From Vagococcus allomyrinae (GTDB lineage: Bacteria; Bacillota; Bacilli; Lactobacillales; Vagococcaceae): a DNA stretch of 64,000 nucleotides. The notes under the pieces were generated by a model. It searched no databases, was not told where the DNA came from, and saw only the letters and a program-made list of their open reading frames with translations. The stretch is taken from assembly GCF_017829975.1 (NCBI RefSeq), contig NZ_JAEEGA010000011.1, positions 1 to 64,000 of the forward strand. The letters run 5' to 3'. The translations under genes and the position numbers were made by a program. Of this stretch, positions 55,671 to 64,000 are shown piece after piece (within the stretch, counting starts at the first letter, position 1; every line of letters starts with the position of its first letter).

Positions 55671-57326
55671 TTATTCTTCCTTTTCTGGTTTCATATTTTG
55701 ATCAATCATGGTGACTAAATTAGCGATTTTAGTTGCGGATATCTCTTTGGTTGGGCTGTTAGCGCTTAGATAAAGCTTAAGCTTTGGTTCTGTTCCAGAA
55801 GGTCGGGCACATAACCAAGAGCCATCTGCCAACACGTGTTTCACTACTAAGGCTTGTTCAAATTCAAGTGGCACTGACTCTGAAGAAGAGCGGCGAATCC
55901 CTAACTCATAATCTTCTGTATAAGCTAAGTCATTTAAAGGCAGTTGTTTGAATTGTTCGTAGAGCCGTTTAATGGTTGCTTGACCCGCCCTGCCTGTCAG
56001 CGTCCAAGAAATCAAGCGCTCTTCGTAAAAGCCGTATTCATTAAATAAAGCCGTTAAACGATCTCCCAAAGTTTGCTGGCGATCCAGATAATAATTGGCC
56101 ATGACGGCTAAGGCTAGGACGATTTGAATGCCATCTTTATCCCGGGTTAAAGGTTCCATCAAATAACCAAAACTTTCCTCATAACCTCCAACAAATCCAG
56201 CTTCGCCCTTTCGATTAATCACATCGCCAATGTATTTAAATCCCGTTAAGACATTTTCAACCTGAACACCGTGGGCTTTGGCAATCTCCGCCCCTAGCTC
56301 CGACGTGACAATGGTTTTAACGATATAACTGTCCGTCCCTAGTTGCTTAAATTTAATAAAGAAATCAATCAACAACGCACCTAACTGGTTGCCACTTAAC
56401 AACTGGTATTCGCCTAATCGATCCTTGTATACGACTCCCACACGGTCGGCATCTGGGTCTGTCGTAATCAGAACGTCCAAGTCATACTTGCGACCATAGT
56501 CAATCAGCAAATCATAAGCGCTGACATCCTCTGGATTAGCGCTTTCAGTTTGTGAAAAATAGGGGTCAGCTGCCATCTGTTCCTGAACGTACACCACATC
56601 CCTAAAGCCATAGTCAGCCAGCATCTCTTTAACTGGTTCCCGAGAGGTACCATGCTGAGGGGAAAAGCCGATTTTCAATTTTTTAGAAGTCTCCACCATC
56701 GTGGCAATTCCTGCCAATTCCTTAATATACCTATTTTGAAAGCTCTGGTCCAAGTAGCTAATTCCCTGACGACTGGTCGAGTACGTAAAAAAATCACCAT
56801 TATTCTCAATACAGTCAATCACCTTGGCAATTTCCTTCGGCAACATTTGACAACCTGTCTCATCATAAATTTTATAACCGTTGTATTCTGGTGGATTATG
56901 AGAGGCCGTTATCACAATTCCACATTGAGCTTTTAGCTGTCTCACACCAAAAGATACCAGAGGTGTGGCAGCTATGTCTTTAAATAAATGAACTTTAATC
57001 CGAAAGCCAGCCAACACTTCTGCTGTATGTTCAGCAAATTCTTTTGAATACAAGCGATTGTCATAACCAATCACAACAGCAGGTTGTTCCAAATCAGCGT
57101 ACTTGGTCAACAAATACTGGGCCAACCCACGAGTTGCTCGAGCTACGGTCAACACGTTCATGCGATTGGTGCCGATGCCGATTAACCCTCGCATCCCCCC
57201 TGTACCAAATGGTAACTCCTGATAAAACATGTCATTTAACTGATCTTCTGTGGCTTCTATTAATTGTTTTTTCAATTGGTTATCGATTCGCATAGAGTCT
57301 AACCATTCTTTTTGATTCTTTTCCAC
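55671..57326 (-). CDS. Phosphoglucomutase/phosphomannomutase
   Basis: A 551-residue alpha-D-phosphohexomutase. The catalytic Ser is in GIVITASHNPPEYNGYKIYD, the Mg loop is TTDPDADRVGV, the sugar-specificity loop is GGYEESFGYL and the phosphate-binding loop is CARPSGTEPKLKLY. It converts hexose-1-phosphate and hexose-6-phosphate. The GTG start at 57326 follows TTGGAGGAAGAC; the longer frame starts with TTG and no site. First gene of the operon, which suggests it serves this pathway and not only housekeeping metabolism. Confidence 0.92.
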   Translation of the reverse strand: MEKNQKEWLDSMRIDNQLKKQLIEATEDQLNDMFYQELPFGTGGMRGLIGIGTNRMNVLTVARATRGLAQYLLTKYADLEQPAVVIGYDNRLYSKEFAEHTAEVLAGFRIKVHLFKDIAATPLVSFGVRQLKAQCGIVITASHNPPEYNGYKIYDETGCQMLPKEIAKVIDCIENNGDFFTYSTSRQGISYLDQSFQNRYIKELAGIATMVETSKKLKIGFSPQHGTSREPVKEMLADYGFRDVVYVQEQMAADPYFSQTESANPEDVSAYDLLIDYGRKYDLDVLITTDPDADRVGVVYKDRLGEYQLLSGNQLGALLIDFFIKFKQLGTDSYIVKTIVTSELGAEIAKAHGVQVENVLTGFKYIGDVINRKGEAGFVGGYEESFGYLMEPLTRDKDGIQIVLALAVMANYYLDRQQTLGDRLTALFNEYGFYEERLISWTLTGRAGQATIKRLYEQFKQLPLNDLAYTEDYELGIRRSSSESVPLEFEQALVVKHVLADGSWLCARPSGTEPKLKLYLSANSPTKEISATKIANLVTMIDQNMKPEKEE

Positions 57327-57372
57327 GTCTTCCTCCAATAACTTATCATTTAGCAAACGTTATCACAACACA

Positions 57373-57401
57373 ATGTTACATTTTTTTACATTTAAAGTCA
57401 A
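57373..57401 (-). promoter_or_regulatory. Promoter of the mutase-ABC-DUF1861 operon
   Basis: TTGACT (57396-57401), 17-base spacer, TAACAT (57373-57378) on the minus strand. Repeats of TTACATTT / AAATGTAA occur in and upstream of it, suitable for a DeoR-type repressor that binds direct repeats. A GATAACGTTTGC stretch downstream is weakly cre-like. Confidence 0.6.
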
Positions 57402-57539
57402 TAACTTTTGTAAATAATTGTTAAAAACTGTAAAAAGTTGACGATTTCATCGGAAAATAAGCTTTACATTTCAACTCCCCTTCAAAATTAATCATATTTT
57501 TACAAAAAATGACATCTTAACGCGTATTTCAGACAATAC

Positions 57540-57565
57540 AAAAAAGACTGATGGTTTATCAGCCT
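57540..57565 (-). terminator. Terminator of the CPBP gene
   Basis: GACTGAT (57546-57552) pairs with ATCAGCC (57558-57564, last pair G-C), followed on the minus strand by a T run. Confidence 0.75.
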
Positions 57566-57575
57566 ATCTTGTCTA

Positions 57576-58325
57576 CTATGATATTAAGTTGTTTGAAAAT
57601 AGCTGTCGCCAAAGCAAGACGGCCATTAGTGCCAAGACCAGACACTGAACACCTACTACAATTAATTCAGTTGTGACTGACGAATTCGTCAAATTGGATA
57701 AGATATTGTGGCAAGTATGCCAAACCATGACAGGCAAAATACTTCCTGTCAGCATTACCAACTCAGCCGTGACAATACCGAATAAACCAGCAAAAACAAT
57801 TTGCACCACCGTTAAATTAAGGGCCGCCCCGCCTAAAACATTCACCAAGTGACCAATCCCAAAAAGACCAGCTGACAGTAAAATGGCTTTTTTTCTTGAA
57901 CTTTTTTGTATATAGTTTAAGATTAACCCACGATAGATTAATTCTTCAAATACACCGACTGCTAACATAAAAAGAACTAACCAAACCCATTCTGTCAATT
58001 CGATGTGGTTCTTCATTCCTCCAGCAGAAGCTAAGCCTTCAATCACTAATAGCCCCATAAGCCATTTTCCGACAGTAAATTTTCTAAAGCCCAGTTCCTT
58101 AAAGGTAAACGAACTTAGTCTCGCCCAGATCAATGCCAACAAACAACCAACTGCGATTGCCACAAATTGGATCATATAGATGGTCCCTTGATTGGTTATC
58201 TCCTTGACGCCAATAATCACCCCAGCAATTGTCGGCATGATAAGTGACAGCAGTACTAATAACGTTAGCTTGCCGCCTATTTTCTCTTTTTTCTTAATTC
58301 CTAAATCTGTTGTTTTTTTAGTCAT
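57576..58325 (-). CDS. CPBP intramembrane metalloprotease family protein
   Basis: A 249-residue membrane protein with about seven or eight helices. The CPBP (CAAX-type) motifs are FEELIYRGLIL, FGIGHLVN and WHTCHNIL, the expected Glu/His catalytic set. In Gram-positive bacteria such proteins are linked to bacteriocin self-immunity or membrane peptide processing; no bacteriocin gene is near, so the role is open. Stands alone. Confidence 0.87.
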   Translation of the reverse strand: MTKKTTDLGIKKKEKIGGKLTLLVLLSLIMPTIAGVIIGVKEITNQGTIYMIQFVAIAVGCLLALIWARLSSFTFKELGFRKFTVGKWLMGLLVIEGLASAGGMKNHIELTEWVWLVLFMLAVGVFEELIYRGLILNYIQKSSRKKAILLSAGLFGIGHLVNVLGGAALNLTVVQIVFAGLFGIVTAELVMLTGSILPVMVWHTCHNILSNLTNSSVTTELIVVGVQCLVLALMAVLLWRQLFSNNLIS

Positions 58326-58436
58326 GATGATTATCCCCTTTAGCTTGTTTTTTCTCTACAAGGCTTATTCTAGGGGAGCCACGACCTGATTTCCAACGAA
58401 TTTAACTAAGTGGTCATATAGCGTTACTAAGATGCA

Positions 58437-58853
58437 TTATGCCGAATCAGTCTTGCGTTTTTTACGAGCTAAAAGCTGGGCATTAATATCAGCTGCTTCT
58501 TTTTTGTCATGGTTATAAAGCACATATTTCACCACTGCGAACAAGCCTAACACAATCACAGCATTAATGCTGATCGATAATAAACTTTGTTGCCACCCTG
58601 CCAAGTAACTGATCAAAATAATTGCCGCCATGATTATCACCAAATAACTGATTTGATTGAGAATCACTCGACGATTGCTATGGCGTTCATTGGGGATGAG
58701 CATTATTCCTAAAAGACTAGAAAAAAGCGCCATCCCTAAAAAGATACCCGTCACTTTCGCGGGAATATCGCCATTCATCATAAAATGAATCAGTGACAAC
58801 ACAGTGTAAACAATACAAAAGATCAAAAACCCATTCTTGCGATATGCTCTCAT
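58437..58853 (-). CDS. DUF3021 membrane protein
   Basis: A 138-residue protein with four predicted helices (about 8-25, 33-50, 68-85, 92-112) and a basic C-terminal tail (LLARKKRKT). DUF3021 proteins are typically encoded directly after a LytTR regulator, as here with a 4-base overlap, and may control it at the membrane. Function unknown. Confidence 0.78.
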   Translation of the reverse strand: MRAYRKNGFLIFCIVYTVLSLIHFMMNGDIPAKVTGIFLGMALFSSLLGIMLIPNERHSNRRVILNQISYLVIIMAAIILISYLAGWQQSLLSISINAVIVLGLFAVVKYVLYNHDKKEAADINAQLLARKKRKTDSA

Positions 58854-59302
58854 GACTTGTCCTTCCCAATTCCTAATTTATTTTTTAAGTTAGTGACATA
58901 AGAGCGAGAAATCGTCACTCGCTCCTGATTGACCAAACGAGCTTCGAAACGTCCACTAATTGTCGGATAAACGGCATCAATTTTATCGATATTGAGAATC
59001 ATCGATTTTGACACTCGGATACAATCCACAATCGCTAGCTTCTCCTCTAATTGATACAGCTTATCCCGTAAGCTGTACACGTGTTCTTCCGTATATAAAA
59101 ATGATTTTTTATCCACTGTTTCAATGTATAAAATAGCTTCATAGGCAATGGTATATAGCTCCTCATTACGCTCTCCTACAATATGAGTAACCGTCTCTTT
59201 TAAGTGAGAAATAGCTTGAGAAATTCGATCTGTCATGTGATAGACGTGAAACGAAACATATTCTTCCGCTGACTCTTCAATATTGTCGATAATTATCTTC
59301 AT
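58850..59302 (-). CDS. LytTR DNA-binding regulator
   Basis: A 150-residue protein without a receiver domain; the LytTR domain spans about 55-150 (ELYTIAYEAILYIETVDKKS, IRVSKSMILNIDKIDAVYPT, RFEARLVNQERVTISRSYVT). The start at 59302 follows AGAGGAGGTTCAG. It pairs with the DUF3021 gene and probably regulates its own operon. Confidence 0.87.
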   Translation of the reverse strand: MKIIIDNIEESAEEYVSFHVYHMTDRISQAISHLKETVTHIVGERNEELYTIAYEAILYIETVDKKSFLYTEEHVYSLRDKLYQLEEKLAIVDCIRVSKSMILNIDKIDAVYPTISGRFEARLVNQERVTISRSYVTNLKNKLGIGKDKS

Positions 59303-59342
59303 CTGAACCTCCTCTAGCCCAATATTCATTTTTATTTATCAC

Positions 59343-59367
59343 AAAAAAGAACCCGATACGAGTTCTC
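59343..59367 (-). terminator. Terminator after a small basic protein gene
   Basis: AGAAC.CG pairs with CG.GTTCT and a T run follows on the minus strand. It lies 9 bases past the stop. Confidence 0.65.
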
Positions 59368-59375
59368 TGCTTAAC

Positions 59376-59549
59376 CTATTTATTCTTAATCGAACGCTTC
59401 ATGTTTTTCTGCCCTTTTTGCTTATTGTCTCGATTAGGACTTTTGCCAAAACTGGCTTGATTGCCTTTATTAGACTGGATCAACGCCTGCAATTTTTGTT
59501 TCTGCTTATTTTTCTCGATTAGTTCTTTCGCTTTTTCTGTCTCACTCAT
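59376..59549 (-). CDS. Small basic protein (57 aa)
   Basis: Starts MSETEKAKELIEKNKQKQ, then Gln/Lys/Asn-rich to MKRSIKNK. It is strongly basic, probably helical, with no membrane segment. GAGGGAAAAAG precedes the ATG at 59549; the frame extends upstream without a site. I recognise no family. A nucleic-acid or ribosome-associated role is possible from charge alone. Confidence 0.6.
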   Translation of the reverse strand: MSETEKAKELIEKNKQKQKLQALIQSNKGNQASFGKSPNRDNKQKGQKNMKRSIKNK

Positions 59550-59713
59550 CTTTTTCCCTCGCTTCCATCGTTCACCTATAAGGTTACACTGATTTGGACA
59601 AACTGTCACTAAAAAGATATTTCTTAAACCGACTTAGTTTAAAGCAATCCCTCCTACCAACCGCTAAACATCCCACTGCTTTGCCTAAGTGCCATAAAAG
59701 GGGCTGTTTGTGA

Positions 59714-59719
59714 TATAAT
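59714..59719 (+). promoter_or_regulatory. Extended -10 of the small membrane protein gene
   Basis: TGATATAAT, an extended -10 element with TATAAT at 59714-59719. It is about 90 bases before the ATG at 59810. Confidence 0.5.
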
Positions 59720-59809
59720 TAATTTGAAAACGTTTTACCTACAATCAACTGCAGATCATCACTAAGTTACACCAGCAGAGTCAATTGACAAGTAAAAGGA
59801 GATGTTAAT

Positions 59810-60007
59810 ATGTTCGATCATTTTTTTCAAAATTTAAACGATCTTAGTAGTTTATTATTGTTAGTTTGTTCTTCCTTAGTTATCTCTAACTTGAGAAAAA
59901 GAAGGAAAGAACTAAAAATCACTGACCGCATCTTTTATTATGCCTTAAATCTAATTACAACAGCATATTTCGTCAGTTATTTTTTGCTGATGCTTGGCTA
60001 TCACTAA
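59810..60007 (+). CDS. Small membrane protein (65 aa)
   Basis: Two hydrophobic segments (about residues 13-27 and 42-63) around a charged loop, NLRKRRKELKITDRIF. AAAGGAGATGTTAAT precedes the ATG. No family recognised. It stands alone on the plus strand between minus-strand genes. After it, 60008-60203 is A/T-rich; a short hydrophobic frame near 60110-60185 may be a decayed gene. Confidence 0.6.
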   Translation: MFDHFFQNLNDLSSLLLLVCSSLVISNLRKRRKELKITDRIFYYALNLITTAYFVSYFLLMLGYH

Positions 60008-60203
60008 TCAACAGGGGATAACCTGAACATTTAATATCGTTCATTTACATTTAGTTATTTATATCTATCAAAAAATCTAATAATTATCGTTTATGATAGT
60101 CATTGGCATTGCTATTATTAGGCGCGATAGACGTTTTAGCTGCTTTATTTACGACTGACGTAGTGCTTGCTTCGTTTATGTAAGTCTTAAATGATTAGTT
60201 AGA

Positions 60204-60236
60204 CAAAAAGCAGATCCACTTCTGGATCTGCCTTTT
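60204..60236. terminator. Terminator of the OpuC/EgtUV-type operon
   Basis: GCAGATCCA (60210-60218) pairs perfectly with TGGATCTGC (60223-60231), with A and T runs on the two sides. It lies directly after the transporter stop codon on the minus strand. Confidence 0.85.
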
Positions 60237-60238
60237 GT

Positions 60239-61753
60239 TTATTTTGAAAGCAACTGATGTTTCACCAAATAATCGTGTGCAACCTTACTAGGTGCTTCAC
60301 CATTAACATTGACATCATAATTCATTTCGCTCATCTCTTCTTCAGTAATTTTACTGGCAAGCTGATTGAGAATAGCTGCTAACTCTGGGTATTTTGCCAA
60401 TGTTTCCTGACGCAGTAATGGCGCCCCTTGATAAGGTGGAAAAAGTTCCTGATCGTCTTGTAATATTTGCAAATCATATTGTTTTAACTCACTATCCGTT
60501 GAATAAGCGTCTATGACGTTGACGTCACCATTCTCAATGGCCTGATAGCGTAGAGCTGGCTCCATCGACTTAACGGTCAACTTCAATCCATAAAGACTCT
60601 CCAGTCCTTTTAAGCCATCTTGACGATCGATAAATTCCAAAGTAAAGCCCGCTGTCAACTGATTTTGAACCTTTTTCAGATCAGAAATTGACGTCAAATT
60701 GTATTCTTCTGCAAATGTCCGCTTGACGGCTACGGCATACGTATTTTGGTAGGCCATTGGGTCTAAAAAGGTGAAGTTATCTTGGTCTTGAATCTCATCC
60801 CGAGCTAGCTCATAGACCTCTTTGGGATTATTAGAGTAAGTGACCTCTTTTTTGATAAACGATTCTAAAATCGTTCCGGAAAATTCTGGATAAAGATCAA
60901 TTTCAGCTGACTTTAAGGCATTGTATAAGAAAGTAGTCTTGCCAAAGTTCTCTTTTAGTTCCACTGAAATATCCGTTTGGTCCTCAATTAACTCTTTGTA
61001 CATGTTAATTAGAATATCTGGTTCTGAGCCTAATTTCCCGGCAATTGTTAGTTCTTCTCGCTGCCCTATGGAGCTGTAAAAAAAAGTTCCACCTAAAATC
61101 AGCATCAAAGCGCCAAAAACGATGGCGATTTTTTTGCCACTGGCTTTTTCTAAATAACGAATGCCAAAGTTAAAAATAACCGCTAGCAAAGCTGATGAAA
61201 TGGCCCCAATCAAAATCAAGTTAATATTATTGCGATCAATGCCAAGTAGGATAAAGGTTCCTAATCCACCGGCACCAATCAAGGCTGCTAATGTGGCTGT
61301 CCCGATGATCATCACCGTGGCCGTCCGAATGCCAGCAATGATCATCGGCAAGGCTAATGGCAATTCCAGTTTGATTAATTTTTGCATCTTGCTCAAACCA
61401 AAAGCTTCTGCCGCTTCTTCCAAGGAATCGTCAATTTCAATCAAGCCAGTGTAGCTGCTCTGTAAAATAGGAAAAAGGGCATAAACCACCAATGCCACAA
61501 TGGCTGGTCCAGAGCCGATTCCAATCAAAGGAATCAACAATCCTAATAAGGCCAATGATGGGATCGTCTGTAAGATACCGGTAATTTGCAAGACGAATTC
61601 CGCTACTCTTTGATTATTGGTCAATAAAATCGCCACTGGCAAGGCAATTAACACCGCAATCAGCAAAGAAAAAAGGGAAATCTCCACATGTTCCACTAAG
61701 GCTTTTAACAATTCAGCTTGGCGACTGACCAATGTCTCCACAAAATTACTCAT
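60239..61753 (-). CDS. ABC transporter permease fused to substrate-binding domain (OpuC/EgtU type)
   Basis: A 504-residue fusion. Residues about 15-205 are the permease ([58 protein letters not shown]); a further helix at about 212-232 leads to an extracellular binding domain ([20 protein letters not shown] to the end). The fused form is known in quaternary-amine importers (betaine, carnitine, choline), in Listeria BilE and in the ergothioneine transporter EgtU; which ligand binds is not clear from sequence by eye. The start at 61753 follows AAAGGAGGAG and overlaps the ATPase gene by 8 bases. Confidence 0.87.
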   Translation of the reverse strand: MSNFVETLVSRQAELLKALVEHVEISLFSLLIAVLIALPVAILLTNNQRVAEFVLQITGILQTIPSLALLGLLIPLIGIGSGPAIVALVVYALFPILQSSYTGLIEIDDSLEEAAEAFGLSKMQKLIKLELPLALPMIIAGIRTATVMIIGTATLAALIGAGGLGTFILLGIDRNNINLILIGAISSALLAVIFNFGIRYLEKASGKKIAIVFGALMLILGGTFFYSSIGQREELTIAGKLGSEPDILINMYKELIEDQTDISVELKENFGKTTFLYNALKSAEIDLYPEFSGTILESFIKKEVTYSNNPKEVYELARDEIQDQDNFTFLDPMAYQNTYAVAVKRTFAEEYNLTSISDLKKVQNQLTAGFTLEFIDRQDGLKGLESLYGLKLTVKSMEPALRYQAIENGDVNVIDAYSTDSELKQYDLQILQDDQELFPPYQGAPLLRQETLAKYPELAAILNQLASKITEEEMSEMNYDVNVNGEAPSKVAHDYLVKHQLLSK

Positions 61754-62717
61754 CAGCATCTCCTCCTTTTAATCGTAGTTGCAGGAAATGTAACAAATCA
61801 TCATTGGAGATTGTGCCCAATACCTGTCGATGTTCTACAACGGAGACCACACGATGGGCTTGTATCAGCTCAATTAAATCCACTAATGCCGTATCTGGAC
61901 TGACACTGACTGTTTCTTCTTGATGAACAAGTGGATTTTGGCTGAAAGCTAAAACATCTGCCACTGTCAATCCACTCAACTCCCCTTCGACTTGACTCTG
62001 TTCCTGTTTAAAAAATTCTGCTACAAAGTCATTTTCAGGGTGTTGTTGAATCATCTCTGGTGTATCTATTTGCACAATTTTCCCATTGCGCATCAGGCAG
62101 ATACGATCGCCAAGGGCGATGGCTTCTTTCATATCATGGGTGACAAAAACGATGGTACTTTTGATTTCCTGATGAATTTCCTTAATTAGGGATTGCAATT
62201 GCTGACGAGCAATCGGGTCCAGAGCACTGAAAGGCTCATCCATTAAAATAACATCTGGTTTAGCTGCAATCGCCCGCAAGATTCCCACACGTTGCTGTTC
62301 ACCACCTGATAATTCAGCCGGTTTTCGTTTTAAATAAGTGTCTGGCTCCAAATTAACTAAGGCTAATAACTCCCGAGCCCGTTCTTCTCGTTTTAAACGG
62401 GGCCACTTTTTCAACTCAGGAATCAATTCAATGTTTTCCTGAACTGTTAAATTAGGGAACAGGGCAATTTGTTGTAGCACATAGCCAATGGACTGGCGCA
62501 ATTCTCTGATGTTGTAATCACTTAGCTTCTTCTGATGAAGGTAAATATGCCCCTCTGAAGGATCTATCAAACGATTAATCATTTTCAGCGTGGTGGTTTT
62601 GCCACTGCCACTTGGGCCTACCAACACAAAAAATTCCCCTTCTTCAACTGTCAAACTGATGTTATCAAGAACCGTTTGCTGTTGATAACGCTTCGAGACA
62701 TTCTTAAATTCAAGCAA
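61746..62717 (-). CDS. ABC transporter ATPase (OpuCA/EgtV type)
   Basis: A 323-residue ATPase with Walker [16 protein letters not shown], signature [15 protein letters not shown], Walker [14 protein letters not shown], and a C-terminal part of about 80 residues with one CBS-like segment ([20 protein letters not shown]). It has a shorter CBS region than classical OpuCA with two CBS domains. First gene of a two-gene operon. Confidence 0.9.
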   Translation of the reverse strand: MLEFKNVSKRYQQQTVLDNISLTVEEGEFFVLVGPSGSGKTTTLKMINRLIDPSEGHIYLHQKKLSDYNIRELRQSIGYVLQQIALFPNLTVQENIELIPELKKWPRLKREERARELLALVNLEPDTYLKRKPAELSGGEQQRVGILRAIAAKPDVILMDEPFSALDPIARQQLQSLIKEIHQEIKSTIVFVTHDMKEAIALGDRICLMRNGKIVQIDTPEMIQQHPENDFVAEFFKQEQSQVEGELSGLTVADVLAFSQNPLVHQEETVSVSPDTALVDLIELIQAHRVVSVVEHRQVLGTISNDDLLHFLQLRLKGGDADE

Positions 62718-62751
62718 AGAACCACCTCGTTTTCAAATTTTGTGAAAAGAA

Positions 62752-62782
62752 GAAACCAGAAACTTTCTTGGTTTTCTGGTTC
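62752..62782 (-). promoter_or_regulatory. Hairpin in the transporter leader
   Basis: AACCAGAAA and TTTCTGGTT pair in the 5' untranslated region about 35 bases before the ATPase gene, followed on the minus strand by a C/T-rich stretch. It could be a weak attenuator. Confidence 0.35.
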
Positions 62783-62884
62783 TTTTCATTAATGAATGCT
62801 TATCATACATTTTTTCAAAAATAAGCATTAGTTGCAAACAATTCGACTTATCTTTTACTCATTGCTCCAAATAAGATATATTTA

Positions 62885-62914
62885 ATTATAGCGAACGTAC
62901 GTTCTTTTTGTCAA
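62885..62914 (-). promoter_or_regulatory. Strong promoter with palindromic operator
   Basis: TTGACA (62909-62914), 18-base spacer, TATAAT (62885-62890) on the minus strand. The perfect palindrome GAACGTACGTTC (62893-62904) fills the spacer, the classic place for a TetR-type repressor to block RNA polymerase. No TetR gene lies in the window beside it. Confidence 0.75.
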
Positions 62915-62956
62915 GGTGAATTTATTAAAATGAAACAAGAAACGATCACTAACACA

Positions 62957-62994
62957 TAAAAAGCTCTCTAAAACATTGCTGCTTTAGAGAGCTT
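62957..62994 (-). terminator. Terminator of the last PTS IIC gene
   Basis: AAGCTCTCTAAA (62961-62972) pairs perfectly with TTTAGAGAGCTT (62983-62994); T run follows on the minus strand. Confidence 0.88.
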
Positions 62995-62997
62995 CCA

Positions 62998-64000
62998 TTA
63001 ATCTTTTTCAATTGATTCATTTTCTTTAGCAACTAATTGTCGATCATAAATTTTTAAGAAGGGGTAATACATTAAGGCATTGACGACTGTTAAGCCCACA
63101 ATAATCACAATTGATTTAACATCTAAAGTCGAGAAGAACCCACCAATTAGGGAAGGCATGTTCCATGATAACATCGAAAACGTCCGGTCTAAGAGGCCGA
63201 TTTTCGTCAGCACATAGGCGACAATTGCATTAAAGGTTGGTGCGCAAATAAAAGGAATAAAGAACAGTGGATTCAACATCAATGGGATGCCGAAAATCAA
63301 TGGTTCGGAAATCCCAAAGAATGACGGTAAAATCCCGATTCGTCCTAACACTTTCAACTGTTTTGACTTAGCAAATAGTAAAAAGAACGCTAAGCCTAAA
63401 ACTGCTCCTGAACCACCAATCACGATAAAATAGACATAGAAAGGGGTCGTGAAAATATGAGGCAATGTTTCCCCTGCCACCTGTGCTGTGGCATTAATCG
63501 ATAAGTTGCCATCTCTCAAAGGGCCAACAATTCCTGATAAAGCCGCATCATGTAAGCCAAAGAACCAAAAAATATGTGTAATAACCGTGATAAAAATAAC
63601 CGATGGTAAACTATCTGCGGCATGAAGAGCCGGTGTTAACAACTGGAATAAGAATTTTGGAAATGGAGTGCCAATTTTATGGAAAACAATAAAAATCACC
63701 CCATAGAGTCCAATTAAAACCATCCCCGGAACTAACGAAGCAAACACTTCTGATAAACTAGCAGGGACACTATCTGGCATTTTAATCCTACCAAAATTTT
63801 TCCGTTTCATTAAAGCATAAAGTTCTGATGTTAAAAACGCAATTAGTAACGCTGGGATGATTCCCTTGCCATCGATATACGTAAAATCTAATGTTTTGGC
63901 TGCATAGCCTAATTCTACTGGAACTGTCGCTACTAGCATAAAACCTAAGGTCGCAAACATCATCGGGATAAAGGTTTCCAGTTGATAGTATTTACATAAA
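62998..64000 (-). CDS. PTS lactose/cellobiose-family IIC (partial, start outside window)
   Basis: About 334 codons of a membrane permease, open to the window edge (LCKYYQLETFIP precedes the first internal Met codons), so the N-terminus is missing. Marks: PDSVPASLSEVFASLVPG, HIFWFFGLHDAALSGI and FGISEPLIFGIPLMLNP. It differs from the two other IIC proteins in the window (for example GISEP rather than NINEP). Its neighbours to the right are unknown. Confidence 0.9.
   Translation of the reverse strand, partial: LCKYYQLETFIPMMFATLGFMLVATVPVELGYAAKTLDFTYIDGKGIIPALLIAFLTSELYALMKRKNFGRIKMPDSVPASLSEVFASLVPGMVLIGLYGVIFIVFHKIGTPFPKFLFQLLTPALHAADSLPSVIFITVITHIFWFFGLHDAALSGIVGPLRDGNLSINATAQVAGETLPHIFTTPFYVYFIVIGGSGAVLGLAFFLLFAKSKQLKVLGRIGILPSFFGISEPLIFGIPLMLNPLFFIPFICAPTFNAIVAYVLTKIGLLDRTFSMLSWNMPSLIGGFFSTLDVKSIVIIVGLTVVNALMYYPFLKIYDRQLVAKENESIEKD

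Noticed and set aside
60110-60185. Short hydrophobic reading frame after the small membrane protein
   Set aside because: It reads like a membrane segment (ALLLLGAIDVLAALF) but two stop codons lie just upstream in frame and no start with a ribosome-binding site exists; at most a remnant.

Overview
The window is a low-GC Gram-positive chromosome segment. It has strong GGAGG ribosome-binding sites, several PTS systems with PRD regulators, a WxL/DUF916 surface-protein locus, men genes and EF-P. I read it as a member of the Enterococcaceae (Enterococcus or Vagococcus type); that placement is inference from gene content, since no rRNA or tRNA gene was seen. Most genes lie on the minus strand in short sugar- or amino-acid-use operons.

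Layout: 0-7 kb holds a frameshifted RNA ligase gene (rtcB) behind an elaborate leader, then an anaerobic trans-4-hydroxyproline operon (ppnP, proC, activase, glycyl radical dehydratase hypD) divergent from an XRE-cupin regulator. 7-8.4 kb has efp and a reductase. 8.4-15.7 kb has a mannose-family PTS with fused IICD, an aldolase and a dehydrogenase, divergent from a degenerate LevR-like regulator. 15.7-20.1 kb has a two-component system, a GH73 hydrolase and a MarR-nitroreductase-DUF1304 operon. 20.1-26.7 kb is a WxL surface locus. 27-33.3 kb has a lipoprotein, menE/menB/menI, an XRE regulator, an amidase and a Nudix hydrolase. 33.6-35.4 kb is an IS200/IS605 element. 35.4-40.6 kb is a LacI-linked PTS/MupG-like/D-amino-acid operon. 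40.6-47.7 kb is a cellobiose-type PTS operon with two GH1 enzymes and its LicR-like activator. 48-57.4 kb is a DeoR-linked operon with an Opp-type ABC transporter, a DUF1861 protein and a phosphohexomutase. 57.5-64 kb has a CPBP protein, a LytTR/DUF3021 pair, small proteins, an OpuC/EgtUV-type transporter and a partial PTS IIC.

How the genes fit together: HypD turns hydroxyproline into pyrroline-5-carboxylate, which ProC reduces to proline, so the operon uses a collagen-derived amino acid as an electron sink. The DUF1861 protein plus phosphohexomutase suggests phosphorolysis of an imported mannoside (or other hexoside) to a hexose-1-phosphate and then a hexose-6-phosphate. The 35-40 kb operon couples sugar import with a phosphomuramidase-like protein, a D-amino-acid PLP enzyme and a RidA imine deaminase.

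Most notable observations: (i) a two-stage leader before rtcB with two small ORFs, an intrinsic terminator and two mutually exclusive hairpins, one of which hides the rtcB ribosome-binding site; (ii) two tandem phospho-GH1 enzymes with Gln in place of the usual acid/base Glu; (iii) the DUF1861/phosphomutase/ABC operon; (iv) the PTS-MupG-D-amino-acid-RidA operon; (v) an in-frame fusion of a DUF916 protein to a small LPXTG protein. No CRISPR array, prophage, rRNA or tRNA was seen.
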